Assembly: GCA_964573105.1 (NCBI GenBank)
Contig: CAZNIS010000008.1
Span: forward strand, 62,001-126,000
Length of the DNA: 64,000 bases
Source: CAKZSB01 sp964573105
GTDB lineage: Bacteria > Pseudomonadota > Gammaproteobacteria > Granulosicoccales > Granulosicoccaceae
Reading direction: 5' to 3'
Under the pieces are notes generated by a model. The model saw only the letters and a list, made by a program, of their open reading frames with translations, was not told the DNA's origin and did not search any database. A program made the translations under genes and the position numbers. Position 1 is the first letter of the stretch. Every line of letters starts with the position of its first letter. Positions 52,498 to 61,251 of the stretch are shown piece by piece.

Positions 52498-53766
52498 TCA
52501 GGCGGACTGCAGAGTGGGTTCGACGAAAATATCTTGTTCCGGATCGCTGTAAACCGCGAGCGCCGCATCGACACCGGCACCGGCTTGAGCATTATGTCCG
52601 TGTCGGCGCAGGCAGGTCTCAAGTGCAGCCAGGCAACTGACCACGTTATCCTTGCGGCAGCCATAACCCATGGTGCCGATGCGCCAGATTTTGCCATGCA
52701 GCGGGCCAAACGAAGTGCCGATTTCAATCGCGAAGTGATCGAGCATCTCGGTGCGCACCGCGTCGCCAACGACGTTTTCAGGGATATACACACCGGTGAC
52801 ATTGGGCATTTTGTTTGACTGATCGCCGAATAATTGCAGATCCATCGCAGTCAGGCCTGCGCACAGTGCGGCGCTGGTTTGGCGATGGCGGGCGAAGCGC
52901 ACCTGCCAGCCCTCCTGCAAGACGATGCGTGCACATTCACGCGCCGCGTAAAGCATGGAGGTGGCCTCGGTGTGATGGTTGAGCCGTGCCTCGCTCCAGT
53001 AATCCATGATCATCGACAGATCAAAATAGTTGGACTGAATGATCTCGCCGTCACTGGCCTGGTAGTCGTCTGGACGAATGCCCTGTTCAACGTGTTTGCG
53101 AGACTGCACCAGCTCTGCGACTCGATCGTTGAGGGTGACCGGTGCAATACCTGGCGGACCAGACAGGCACTTTTGCAGGCCTGCCGATACCGCATCGAGC
53201 TGCCAGTCGTCGGTGTCCAGCGGCATGCCAGTGATCGAGGCGGTGGCATCGACGCAACACAGCACGCCGCGTGATCGACAGATCCTGCCGACTTCCTGCA
53301 GCGGTTGCGCCATGGTGGTGGATGTGTCGCCCTGTACACAGGCCAGCACTTTGGGCCGATGTTTAATGATGGCGTCTTCGATTTGTTGTGGATCGAAAAC
53401 CGTACCCCATTCGGTTTCGATGGTGACGACTTCCGCCCGGCAGCGACCGGCGATTTCTGTCAGCAGATGTCCAAAGCGCCCAAAAACGGGCACGAGTACC
53501 TTATCGCCCGGTTCCAGGATCGAGACCATCACCGCCTCAATGCCGGCGCGCGCGGTGCCATCGATCATCAGGGTCCAGTGATTGTTGGTCTGGAAGATCG
53601 AGCGGTACAGCGACATGACCTCGTTCATGTACTCGGTGAATCGCGGGTCGAACTGACCGAGCATCGGCATCGACATCGCGTTCAGGACGCGCGGGTCGAC
53701 ATCGACCGGGCCAGGTCCCATCAGCCGTCGAAGCGGTGGGTTTAAGTCTTCGTAGAGCATTTGCAT
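52498..53766 (-). CDS. pucG: (S)-ureidoglycine-glyoxylate transaminase
   Basis: A 422-residue fold-type I aminotransferase that recalls Bacillus PucG over its whole length. Shared blocks include LMGPGPVDVDPRVLNAMS, MIDGTARAGIEAVMVS, PVFGRFGHLLTEI, VQGDTSTT, SAGLQKCLSGPPGIAP (PLP-binding Lys in QKCL), SNYFDLSMIMDYWSE, RLNHHTEATSMLYA and GKIWRIGTMGYGCRK. PucG transfers the amino group of (S)-ureidoglycine to glyoxylate, giving oxalurate and glycine. The oxalurate is the substrate of the AllFGH enzyme encoded immediately downstream. Confidence 0.93.
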   Translation of the reverse strand: MQMLYEDLNPPLRRLMGPGPVDVDPRVLNAMSMPMLGQFDPRFTEYMNEVMSLYRSIFQTNNHWTLMIDGTARAGIEAVMVSILEPGDKVLVPVFGRFGHLLTEIAGRCRAEVVTIETEWGTVFDPQQIEDAIIKHRPKVLACVQGDTSTTMAQPLQEVGRICRSRGVLCCVDATASITGMPLDTDDWQLDAVSAGLQKCLSGPPGIAPVTLNDRVAELVQSRKHVEQGIRPDDYQASDGEIIQSNYFDLSMIMDYWSEARLNHHTEATSMLYAARECARIVLQEGWQVRFARHRQTSAALCAGLTAMDLQLFGDQSNKMPNVTGVYIPENVVGDAVRTEMLDHFAIEIGTSFGPLHGKIWRIGTMGYGCRKDNVVSCLAALETCLRRHGHNAQAGAGVDAALAVYSDPEQDIFVEPTLQSA

Positions 53767-53882
53767 TCGCAGATTCCGACTATCGGTTCAACCCTGCCAT
53801 GATAATGCAAGCAGGGTCGCGATTGTGTGTATGGATGATGCGCCTTGCGGGCGCTAACTGTGACAGGTACAACGAAACGTAA

Positions 53883-54830
53883 TCAGGTGGTCAGTTGGGT
53901 GCCGGCGTCGCCTTGCATAGCGGCCAGCGCGTCATCCAGGTGGGCGATCACCGCGCGCTTGCCACCGCCCTGGATGAACCGGATCGCGGCGGCCACTTTG
54001 GGGCCCATGCTGCCGGCCGAGAATTCGCCCTCGGCCTCAAACTGTTGCAACTCTGCGAGCCGGATGTGGTCGAGGCGGCGCTGCTCGGGGGTGCCAAACT
54101 TCACGTAGACACCATCAACCGCAGTCAGGATCATCAGTGTCTCGATGCCCAGCACGTTCGCCATATGGGCCGAACTCAGGTCTTTGTCGATCACCGCTTC
54201 TACGCCCTCGCGCGTGCCGTCCGGATGGCGTATCACCGGAATCCCGCCGCCGCCGCCGGCGATCACCACCGCGCCGCTGTTGGCGATCGTCTCGATCAGC
54301 GAAATATCGACAATATGCCGCGGTTCTGGAGACGGCACCACATAGCGCCAGCCGCGACCTGCGTCCTCGCGCATGGTCCAGCCGAGCTTGCTGGCAATGT
54401 CCTGTGCGTCGGCCTCGTTCTCGTAGAAAAAGCCAACCGGCTTGGTCGGGTTATCGAAGGCGGGATCGTCGCGATCAACCTCCACCTGGGTCAGCAGGCA
54501 CACCACGTGACGATCGTTGTCATGCTGGCGCAATATGTTTTCCAGGCTCTGCATCAACAGGTAGGCGATTCCACCCTGGCTGTGCGCCACGCAAACGTCC
54601 ATGCTCATCGGCGGTATGGTGTCGCGGGATAATGCCTGACGCATCAGGATCTTGCCGACTACCGGGCCGTTGCCGTGGGTGATGATCAGTTGATTGTTCT
54701 GCAGCATCACAGGCAGCAGTGCATCGGCGGTTTTTCTTGCAAACTCGATTTGCTGGGCGACCGTGCCAGGGCGTCTGGTCGGGTGAATGGCATTGCCACC
54801 GACCGCAATCAGTAACCGTCCACCGTTCAT
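53883..54830 (-). CDS. allK: Carbamate kinase
   Basis: A 315-residue carbamate kinase of normal length. Motifs are LLIAVGGNAIHPTR at the N-terminus, IITHGNGPVVGKIL, VIAGGGGGIPVIR, EAVIDKDLSSAHMA and EFSAGSMGPKVAAAIRF. It converts the carbamoyl phosphate released by oxamate carbamoyltransferase plus ADP into ATP, CO2 and ammonia, which is the energy-conserving step of allantoin fermentation. The arcC-type homologue of arginine deiminase pathways has the same sequence features; the neighbours decide for the ureide role. Overlaps the allC gene by four bases. Confidence 0.92.
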   Translation of the reverse strand: MNGGRLLIAVGGNAIHPTRRPGTVAQQIEFARKTADALLPVMLQNNQLIITHGNGPVVGKILMRQALSRDTIPPMSMDVCVAHSQGGIAYLLMQSLENILRQHDNDRHVVCLLTQVEVDRDDPAFDNPTKPVGFFYENEADAQDIASKLGWTMREDAGRGWRYVVPSPEPRHIVDISLIETIANSGAVVIAGGGGGIPVIRHPDGTREGVEAVIDKDLSSAHMANVLGIETLMILTAVDGVYVKFGTPEQRRLDHIRLAELQQFEAEGEFSAGSMGPKVAAAIRFIQGGGKRAVIAHLDDALAAMQGDAGTQLTT

Positions 54831-56077
54831 TTGCCTGCCCCATTAGCATGCGGATCGAAATCGCGCAGAAAGCTGATCAGCACCTGGACGGCGGCGTCGG
54901 CATCTTGCTGTGTAATCGACTCGTCCGGGTGGTGGCTGATGCCGTCCAGACAGCGCACAAACAGCATGGCAATGGGCGTTATGGCCGCCATCGCCATTGC
55001 GTCATGCCCGGCGCCGCTGGGCATTTCAACAACCGGGTAGCCGTTGTTCTGGATGGCGCGGCTCAACTGTGCGCTGAGCGATTGGTCGCAGCTGACGCCA
55101 CTGGCGTTGTAATAGCGTTGTGGTTCGATATCGAGTTGGCGGCTCGTTGCTATCGATGCCAGCGCGTTCTGCAGGTTTTGTTCTGCCGTGGCCAGCAGAT
55201 CGTCGCGCGGGGCGCGAATATCGATCAGAAACTGCACGTTGCCAGGGATCACGTTGCCGGCTCCGGGCAGCGCGGTTATCTGGCCGACGGTTGCGACCGT
55301 ATCCGCTAACCCGGCGGCTATTTTTTCGATAGCCAATATGCACTCGGCGGCCGCACACAGCGCATCCTGACGCATACCCATTGGCACAGTGCCGGCATGA
55401 CCGGCCTTACCGGTGATCGCCACCTTGTAGCGCGAGGCACTGGCGATCGCGGTGACCAGGCCGACTGGCAACTGTTGTTGTTCCAGCACCGGGCCCTGTT
55501 CGATATGCAGTTCGACAAAGCCCAGGAAATCCTCGGGATTTCTGCGCGCGCTAAATAGCGATGCCGGATCGGCGCCAAACTCGCGCAACGCGGTGGCGAC
55601 GCTGATGCCGCAGTCGTCGGTCTCATCCAGCACCGTCTGTGGCAGGGTGCCGGCAATGGCGCGGCTGCCGAGCAGTGTCGAGGGAAAACGCACGCCTTCT
55701 TCATCGCTGAAGCCGACGATCTCGATCGGGAACGGTAATTTTTCGTTATTGGCGTGCAGCTGTTCCACGCAGGCAATTGGTACCAGCACGCCCAGCATGC
55801 CATCGAATCGACCGCCATCGCGCACGGTGTCAAGGTGCGAGCCCATCAGCAGCGCCGGTCCGTCCGATTGGCCGGGGTAGCGGCCGATGATATTGCCGAT
55901 GGCGTCGGTTCTGACCTGCATGCCGGCGGCTGTCATCCAGTCTGCCACCAGATTGTTGGCGCGCTTGTGCTCGACCGTGAGAGAGCGGCGAGTGAGGTTG
56001 TCGGGGCATTCGGAAATCGCGGCCAGCGCCTCGATACCCTCCATGATCCGCCTGCCGACTGAGAAGCTGTTGCTCAA
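54827..56077 (-). CDS. allC: Allantoate amidohydrolase (M20 family)
   Basis: A 416-residue M20-type metal-dependent amidase. Metal ligands are seen in LMGSHLDTVRDGGRFDGMLGV (His and Asp), FSDEEGVRF (Glu pair), ELHIEQGP (His) and DGISHHPDES (C-terminal His). GKAGHAGTVPMGMRQDA is the dimerisation/substrate loop of allantoate and N-carbamoyl-amino-acid hydrolases. Position ahead of carbamate kinase, pucG and allGFH makes allantoate the likely substrate, yielding (S)-ureidoglycine, CO2 and ammonia. First gene of the leftward operon. Confidence 0.9.
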   Translation of the reverse strand: MSNSFSVGRRIMEGIEALAAISECPDNLTRRSLTVEHKRANNLVADWMTAAGMQVRTDAIGNIIGRYPGQSDGPALLMGSHLDTVRDGGRFDGMLGVLVPIACVEQLHANNEKLPFPIEIVGFSDEEGVRFPSTLLGSRAIAGTLPQTVLDETDDCGISVATALREFGADPASLFSARRNPEDFLGFVELHIEQGPVLEQQQLPVGLVTAIASASRYKVAITGKAGHAGTVPMGMRQDALCAAAECILAIEKIAAGLADTVATVGQITALPGAGNVIPGNVQFLIDIRAPRDDLLATAEQNLQNALASIATSRQLDIEPQRYYNASGVSCDQSLSAQLSRAIQNNGYPVVEMPSGAGHDAMAMAAITPIAMLFVRCLDGISHHPDESITQQDADAAVQVLISFLRDFDPHANGAGK

Positions 56078-56266
56078 GAATTACTCTATGTTTTTGGCCT
56101 TTGAACATCATAGTACCTGATCCACCGTATTACAGACCTGTACGCGCTGTTCGCGGTGGTTGTTCTGACGTGGCGATTCTCGGGCATGGTCTGTCCATCA
56201 CCACCCGGTATACTCGTCAGACCGGCGAGACCCTGACGATACGCCGACAACCCACGCGAGCGGCCG
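56078..56266. promoter_or_regulatory. Divergent promoter region of the ureide cluster
   Basis: 189 bases between allC (leftward) and the racemase gene (rightward). It must carry the promoters of both. I could not identify a convincing -10/-35 pair or operator by eye. Confidence 0.4.
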
Positions 56267-56995
56267 ATGCGCATTCTGGTAATCAATCCCAATACGACGT
56301 CGAGCATGACGCAAAAAATTGCTGCTACCGCACGCGCGATGGCAGCACCGGGCAGCGAGATCGTCGCCACCCAACCGCCGATGGGGCCGGTCAGCATCGA
56401 GGGGTACTATGACGAGGCATTTGCAGTGCCCGGTTTGCTGGGCGAGATTCTCGCCGCCGACTCACCCGATGCGGTAGTCCTTGCGTGTTTTGACGATACC
56501 GGGCTCGACGCTGCGCGTTGTGCCACCGATGTGCCGGTCGTCGGCATCGGCGAGGCGGCCTATCACTTTGCCAGCATGGTGGCGAACCGGTTTGGTGTGG
56601 TGACAACGCTGTCCCGATCGGTGCCGGCGCTGGAGCACAACCTGGCTCGCTACGGACTGGCTGCAAGATGTGCGGGCGTGCGTGCCTCGGATGTGCCGGT
56701 TCTCGATCTTGAGCGCGAAGGTTCCGATGCACGCGATCGCATCGCCGCGGAGATAGAGCTGTCACTGACACAGGATCGTGCCGAGGCGATTGTACTTGGC
56801 TGTGCCGGTATGACCGATCTGGCCCGCGCCTTCGAACAACAGTTTGGCGTGCCGGTGATCGACGGTGTTGCCAGTGCGGTGAAGCTCGCCGAGGCGATGG
56901 TCTCGCTCGGTCTGCGGACTTCGCGACGCGGTGGCTATGCAACGCCGGGCCGCAAGCAATACGACGGTATACTGCAGCCGTTTGCGCCGAAGTAA
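56267..56995 (+). CDS. Allantoin/hydantoin racemase (Asp/Glu racemase superfamily)
   Basis: A 242-residue racemase. RILVINPNTTSSMTQKI opens the protein. The two catalytic cysteines are in VLACFDDTGLDAAR and IVLGCAGMTDLARAF, and VPVIDGVASAVKLAE lies near the end. HyuE-type enzymes racemise hydantoins, while HpxA-type enzymes racemise allantoin so that both enantiomers can be used. Divergence from allC supports the allantoin role. Neither an allantoinase nor an allantoin permease is encoded in the window. Confidence 0.9.
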   Translation: MRILVINPNTTSSMTQKIAATARAMAAPGSEIVATQPPMGPVSIEGYYDEAFAVPGLLGEILAADSPDAVVLACFDDTGLDAARCATDVPVVGIGEAAYHFASMVANRFGVVTTLSRSVPALEHNLARYGLAARCAGVRASDVPVLDLEREGSDARDRIAAEIELSLTQDRAEAIVLGCAGMTDLARAFEQQFGVPVIDGVASAVKLAEAMVSLGLRTSRRGGYATPGRKQYDGILQPFAPK

Positions 56996-57050
56996 CGGCC
57001 GATAGCCTCCATTACCGGGAAGCTATGTAAAACAGGGAAGAAACGTTGGG

Positions 57051-57596
57051 ATGAGTAAATACGAAGAACTGGCCGCACTGATGGCCACCAGAGCAGAAGA
57101 CACCAAAGCGCTGTGCACTGAACTGTATCAGGCGGCGGTTGATCTCGGCCAGATCGTTGCCCGCATCGTAGACGCACCAAGCGATCCGTTAATTCTGCAC
57201 CGACCCGACGAAGAAGCCGTCACTGCAGACCGGGTAGAGATTCGAGAGCCACTGTCGGGTAAGGCTAAAGCCTACGATGAATATCAGTTGTTGAATCCGG
57301 TGCTGGCCATGAAGTGCACGCGCAAAGGTGTATTGCGATTCACACTGGTGCTGGCATTCCCGGGCGGTGATGCCGAGAACCCGAAAATCAAACGCATAGC
57401 CATGGTCGTTGGCGCCATGTATGAGGCGGGCAGTGTGGTATTTGCACTGCTGGATCGAGACAGTCTCAAGATTGAATCTGAATCGGCAACGGCATCGATC
57501 ATGGCGCAGCGCATTGTGGAGCACTTTTTCACAGACTTCAGTCGCGACATCAGGCAGGGACGCACATCAGCCTCTATTGGATTCGTGCTCGACTGA
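57051..57596 (+). CDS. Hypothetical protein, 181 residues
   Basis: Cytoplasmic protein with no recognised family. The N-terminal ~40 residues are helical (MSKYEELAALMATRAEDTK), and the middle has alternating strands (VLRFTLVLAFPGG; IAMVVGAMYEAGSVVFALLD), suggesting an alpha/beta fold. The start has a purine-rich GGGAAGAAAC upstream. It lies between the ureide cluster and the ilv leader, on the plus strand, without an obvious link to either. Confidence 0.7.
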   Translation: MSKYEELAALMATRAEDTKALCTELYQAAVDLGQIVARIVDAPSDPLILHRPDEEAVTADRVEIREPLSGKAKAYDEYQLLNPVLAMKCTRKGVLRFTLVLAFPGGDAENPKIKRIAMVVGAMYEAGSVVFALLDRDSLKIESESATASIMAQRIVEHFFTDFSRDIRQGRTSASIGFVLD

Positions 57597-57741
57597 TTAT
57601 TGTTTTGGCCTATGGTGTCGATTGTTGGTTCAGGCGATGTGCTGTATCGACACTTTCTGCGAATCGCCATACAGGGTTGACCACCTGCAATTATCTGTAG
57701 TAGCTTTCAGTTGAGACCGAAACGAACGTCAACACAGACAC

Positions 57742-57891
57742 ATGCCACTCTCCATCAATCAACACGATCACGTATCAAACGCGGCTGCTAACGCCGGGCT
57801 TGCGTGTGTCGTTGACGGTGCAGTGAGTGTGGCTGGCGGTGTCGTCGTGGGTGTGGTGCTTGTGGTGGTGACCACACACACAACGCCGTAG
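57742..57891 (+). CDS. ivbL: ilvBN operon leader peptide
   Basis: A 49-codon frame too short for ordinary gene calling. Its second half is a run of regulatory codons: after DGAVSVAGG come VVVGVVLVVV and TTHTTP, with 15 Val in 49 residues plus Leu. The stop lies 22 bases before the attenuator stem-loop, and the structural gene follows. This is the arrangement of ivbL ahead of E. coli ilvBN, where ribosome stalling at Val and Leu codons prevents terminator formation. The start ATG lacks a strong ribosome-binding site, so the exact start is less certain than the frame. Confidence 0.85.
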   Translation: MPLSINQHDHVSNAAANAGLACVVDGAVSVAGGVVVGVVLVVVTTHTTP

Positions 57892-57913
57892 CGGTTGCTA
57901 GAACCTGACTTCT

Positions 57914-57949
57914 AAAAACCCCTCGGCGAAAGTCGAGGGGTTTTTTTTT
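57914..57949 (+). terminator. Attenuator terminator of ilvBN
   Basis: A nine-pair stem (CCCCTCG against CGAGGGG, plus one wobble and one C-G pair) is capped by a GAAA tetraloop. It is flanked by five A on the left and nine T (57941-57949) on the right. It lies between the leader peptide and ilvB, so it regulates by attenuation and is not an operon end. Confidence 0.9.
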
Positions 57950-58027
57950 GCCAGTAGCTTTCAGCTTCGTGCATCGGCTGAACAAACCAATTGATGACCC
58001 CTGAGCCTTGCAAAGAAATAGATAAAA

Positions 58028-59791
58028 ATGAACGAGACCGATACCCCCGTTGCCCCGTCGACGCGCAGTGAATCGAGCGTTGCATCCAGCGCCGACAGCA
58101 AAACTTCGAATCTGCAGGCTCGCGAATTGTCTGGCGCACAGTTGTTGATTGAACTGCTTGAACGGCAGGGCATCAGCCATATCGCCGGTGTGCCTGGTGG
58201 CGCCAACCTGCCCATTTACGATGCGCTGAGTGCATCGAACATTCGTCACGTGCTGGCGCGTCATGAACAGGGCGCCGGCTTTATAGCGCAAGGCATGGCT
58301 CGGGTCACCGGCGAGGCACAGGTGTGTTTTGCCAGTTCCGGCCCGGGTGCGACCAATCTGGTGACCGCCGTTGCCGATGCAATGCTCGACTCCATCCCGC
58401 TGGTCGCGATAACGGGCCAGGTTCCACAGGCGATGATTGGCACTGATGCATTTCAGGAGATCGACACCTTCGGCCTGATGCTGCCGATTACCAAGCACAA
58501 CTGGCTGGTGCGATCGGCACAGGAACTGATCGAGGTCATCCCCAAGGCATTCGAGCTCGCCCTGTCCGGGCGCCCTGGCCCGGTTTCTATCGATATTCCC
58601 AAAGATGTGCAAAACGAGATCATCAGTGTTGAGGCGCTGCCACCGCCGGGCACACGCTTGCCTGATCCCGCTGTTGTCAGCGAAGAAGTCGATGAACTGC
58701 TGGCGCGAATTACCGCGGCCAAGCAGCCGGTACTGATGATCGGCGGCGGCATTGTTTACGCCGGTGCCACGCAAACGCTGCGGCAATTTGCCGAACAACT
58801 CGATCTGCCTGCGGTGCAGACTTTCATGGGGCTGGGTGTATTGCCGGCTGATCACAAGCAGTCGCTCGGTATGCTGGGCATGCACGGCGCGCCGTTCACC
58901 AATCTGGTGCTGGAAGAGTGTGATCTGCTGGTGGGTCTGGGGGTTCGATTCGATGATCGCGCGACCGGCAAAGTAGCGGCGTTTTGTCCGAACGCCGAGT
59001 TCATTCACGTCGATATCGATCGCAGTGAAATCGGCAAGGTGCTGGAGCCGGTATTGTCGATTACAGCAGATGTCGGTGACGTGCTGCGTATGGCCGTCGA
59101 GCGTCTGCAACCGGCCACTCGGCCCGAGTGGCAAAGTCGGGTGCAACACCTTAAGCGTGAACATCCGCTGCAACTGGATGGACACAATGATTTGTTTCGT
59201 CCCTATGGGGCGATCAAGGCAGTCGCATCGATGCTGGATGAGCGCGCCAATGTCACCACTGATGTTGGCCAACACCAGATGTGGGTGGCGCAGGCCTACC
59301 CGATGGTGCGACCGCGGCAGTGGATCAGTTCCGGCGGGCTTGGCACCATGGGCTTTGGATTGCCAGCGGCGATCGGCATGGCGCTGGCGCAGCCGGATCG
59401 CAAATGCATCTGCTTTTCCGGTGATGGCAGCCTGATGATGAACCTGCAGGAGTTCGCCACCGCCGCTGAGCACAATCTCGATCTGAAAGTCATTATTTTA
59501 AACAACAATCATCTGGGGCTGGTACGTCAGCAGCAGACGCTGTTTTATCGCAAGAATCTATCCGCGGTTGAGTTTGAGCAACGCACCAATTTTCCGATGG
59601 CTGCGGCGTCAATGGGTGTTAAGGGTGTGGATTTGAGCGAGTGCGAAGATCCACATGAAGCACTTCGTCAGGCATTGGAAGAACACGGCCCCTGTCTGAT
59701 CAATATTCCGATCAGCGAGACGGAGATGGTCTTTCCGATGGTTGCACCAGGCGGTGCCAACAAAGACATGATCACCGGAGCACCGGCGTGA
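58028..59791 (+). CDS. ilvB: Acetolactate synthase large subunit
   Basis: A 587-residue thiamine-diphosphate enzyme. GVPGGANLPIYDAL, RHEQGAGFIAQGMARVTG (ThDP glutamate), SSGPGATNLVTAVADAMLDS, QVPQAMIGTDAFQE and, in the C-terminal domain, SGDGSLMMNLQEFATAAEHN (the GDG...N cofactor motif) are all present. It condenses pyruvate with pyruvate or 2-oxobutyrate in valine, leucine and isoleucine synthesis. The sequence is closest to E. coli IlvB (isozyme I), with ~20 extra Ser/Thr-rich residues at the N-terminus. Preceded by the leader peptide/terminator and overlapping ilvN by four bases. Confidence 0.96.
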   Translation: MNETDTPVAPSTRSESSVASSADSKTSNLQARELSGAQLLIELLERQGISHIAGVPGGANLPIYDALSASNIRHVLARHEQGAGFIAQGMARVTGEAQVCFASSGPGATNLVTAVADAMLDSIPLVAITGQVPQAMIGTDAFQEIDTFGLMLPITKHNWLVRSAQELIEVIPKAFELALSGRPGPVSIDIPKDVQNEIISVEALPPPGTRLPDPAVVSEEVDELLARITAAKQPVLMIGGGIVYAGATQTLRQFAEQLDLPAVQTFMGLGVLPADHKQSLGMLGMHGAPFTNLVLEECDLLVGLGVRFDDRATGKVAAFCPNAEFIHVDIDRSEIGKVLEPVLSITADVGDVLRMAVERLQPATRPEWQSRVQHLKREHPLQLDGHNDLFRPYGAIKAVASMLDERANVTTDVGQHQMWVAQAYPMVRPRQWISSGGLGTMGFGLPAAIGMALAQPDRKCICFSGDGSLMMNLQEFATAAEHNLDLKVIILNNNHLGLVRQQQTLFYRKNLSAVEFEQRTNFPMAAASMGVKGVDLSECEDPHEALRQALEEHGPCLINIPISETEMVFPMVAPGGANKDMITGAPA

Positions 59792-60078
59792 AAGTAACAG
59801 ATCCTGCGATACTGAAACTCACCGTCAACAATCACCCGGGTGTGTTGTCGCACGTGGCTGGTTTGTTTGCGCGGCGCGCCTACAATCTGGAGGGCGTGAT
59901 GGTGCGTCCGGTTCCGGGTGGGCCGCCGCATCGCAGCCGCATGTGGTTGCTGGTCAACGAAGAAGACCGGCTACAGCAGTTGATTCGGCAGACGGAAAAA
60001 CTGGTGGATGTAATCAGCGTTGAGCAGCATCCAATGGAAGGCAGCGTATTTGAGAGCACGCAGCAGTACTTCACTTAA
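59788..60078 (+). CDS. ilvN: Acetolactate synthase small (regulatory) subunit
   Basis: A 96-residue ACT-domain protein, the same length as E. coli IlvN. LKLTVNNHPGVLSHVAGLFARRAYNLEG is the ACT ligand-binding turn (N-x-P-G-V-L). It binds IlvB and confers valine feedback control. GTG start inside the last codons of ilvB (four-base overlap). Confidence 0.95.
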   Translation: MKVTDPAILKLTVNNHPGVLSHVAGLFARRAYNLEGVMVRPVPGGPPHRSRMWLLVNEEDRLQQLIRQTEKLVDVISVEQHPMEGSVFESTQQYFT

Positions 60079-60102
60079 AAAAAACCATCCGCAACCTTTT
60101 GC

Positions 60103-60126
60103 TTGTACGCCCATCAGGGCGTACAA
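60103..60126. terminator. Perfect stem-loop after ilvN
   Basis: TTGTACGCCC and GGGCGTACAA pair over ten bases around ATCA, in the 66-base gap between the convergent ilvN and DUF2306 genes. Neither strand has a long T-run, so it may be a 3'-end structure or a weak bidirectional terminator. Confidence 0.55.
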
Positions 60127-60144
60127 AACCGTGTGTGCCTGTTG

Positions 60145-61035
60145 TTAGAGCTGAGGTGCCAGCGGCGCCTGGTGTTGTTGCGGCTGGCTTGCTCGTTGAT
60201 CCAGTTTTCTGCGTGCGATCTCAGCGATCAACACCCCGAGCGGCGCCGAAAACCAGATGCAGATCAATAGTGCGGCCGCCTCGTAGTTGCGCAGCAGCGG
60301 GCCGAGTACAAACAGCATGACTCTGAACAACCAGAACGACCCCCACATCGCACCGGCAAATCGAATCATCCAGATTCGATGAGACTCGGCGTCGCCGCGC
60401 ACCGCTTTTACAACGCCCATTACTGCACACGAGTAAACGCACAACGACATCGAATAGAAGCCCCAGGTTGACAGGCTGCCACCATATTCGCCGACTGGTC
60501 CGTGTTGCGAGGCGAGCCAGCTTGCGCAAATGACAGACAGCGTGAGAAACCCGAAGGTCAGCCGGCCGAGCAGACGATGCGAACCGGCGTGTGGGCCTGC
60601 CCCGGTGCGCAAAAGCTGCACATGCATCAGCACAAAGGCAAGGGTGTTGAATCCGATGTGGCCGTAGAGCAGCGACGTGCGCAGGCCGGTTTCGGACAGG
60701 AATCGTTCGTGAAAGGCGACGCCCCAGGATGGATGAGTCTGGTAGCGATCACCCCATACTGTGCAGGCGTTGTCCGGGCAACTGGCGAGCGCGGCGGCAT
60801 TGCCGGAAGCGCCGAGGTTGTCCAGTACATCGTAGATGCCAATGAAGAACGCGATCGCATCCGGCGCGCCTTCAATGAAGTAGCGAATGTTCAGCGCCAG
60901 CAGAAACACGATGCCAAAATTGATGAAGGCTGAAAACGACTGTTGCCGTAACCCGCGAAAGAGCAACACCGCCCAGACGATCAGGGCGGCGTAGACGATC
61001 AAAACACCTATCGGAAGATCCACTGGCAGCTCCAC
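60145..61035 (-). CDS. DUF2306-like multi-pass membrane protein
   Basis: A 296-residue integral membrane protein with about seven hydrophobic segments. Conserved-looking His and Arg positions occur in LLYGHIGFNTLAFVLMHVQLL, HRLLGRLTFGFLTLS and SHRIWMIRFAGAMWG, which is the pattern of DUF2306/YozB-like proteins. The cytochrome b561-like spacing of His residues could bind heme, but this is not shown. A soluble loop after the second segment contains a paired Cys (SCPDNAC). Function unknown. Confidence 0.8.
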   Translation of the reverse strand: MELPVDLPIGVLIVYAALIVWAVLLFRGLRQQSFSAFINFGIVFLLALNIRYFIEGAPDAIAFFIGIYDVLDNLGASGNAAALASCPDNACTVWGDRYQTHPSWGVAFHERFLSETGLRTSLLYGHIGFNTLAFVLMHVQLLRTGAGPHAGSHRLLGRLTFGFLTLSVICASWLASQHGPVGEYGGSLSTWGFYSMSLCVYSCAVMGVVKAVRGDAESHRIWMIRFAGAMWGSFWLFRVMLFVLGPLLRNYEAAALLICIWFSAPLGVLIAEIARRKLDQRASQPQQHQAPLAPQL

Positions 61036-61251
61036 TATTTTGTTCAGTGACCATCCTAACCAGATGCCCGGTAAATGCCAATTGCAACCGAGGGTTGTAG
61101 CGCTTGATCCGAACGCGGTTGCCGCGTTGATCTGTCGGGTATACTGCGAATCGTTCGTCGGCTAAATTCAATCCACCCTCTGTCGCGCTGCCGATCGTCT
61201 TTCTTTTCCCATCGCCACTGTGCGAATAAGGCAGCCACTATCGAACCGTCT

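Noticed and set aside
51575..52552. 325-codon plus-strand open frame
   Set aside because: Antisense to allG, with an irregular Cys/His/Arg-rich translation.
57788..59473. 561-codon minus-strand open frame
   Set aside because: It lies opposite ilvB, whose motifs are unmistakable. The minus-strand translation is His/Gln/Arg-rich and matches nothing.
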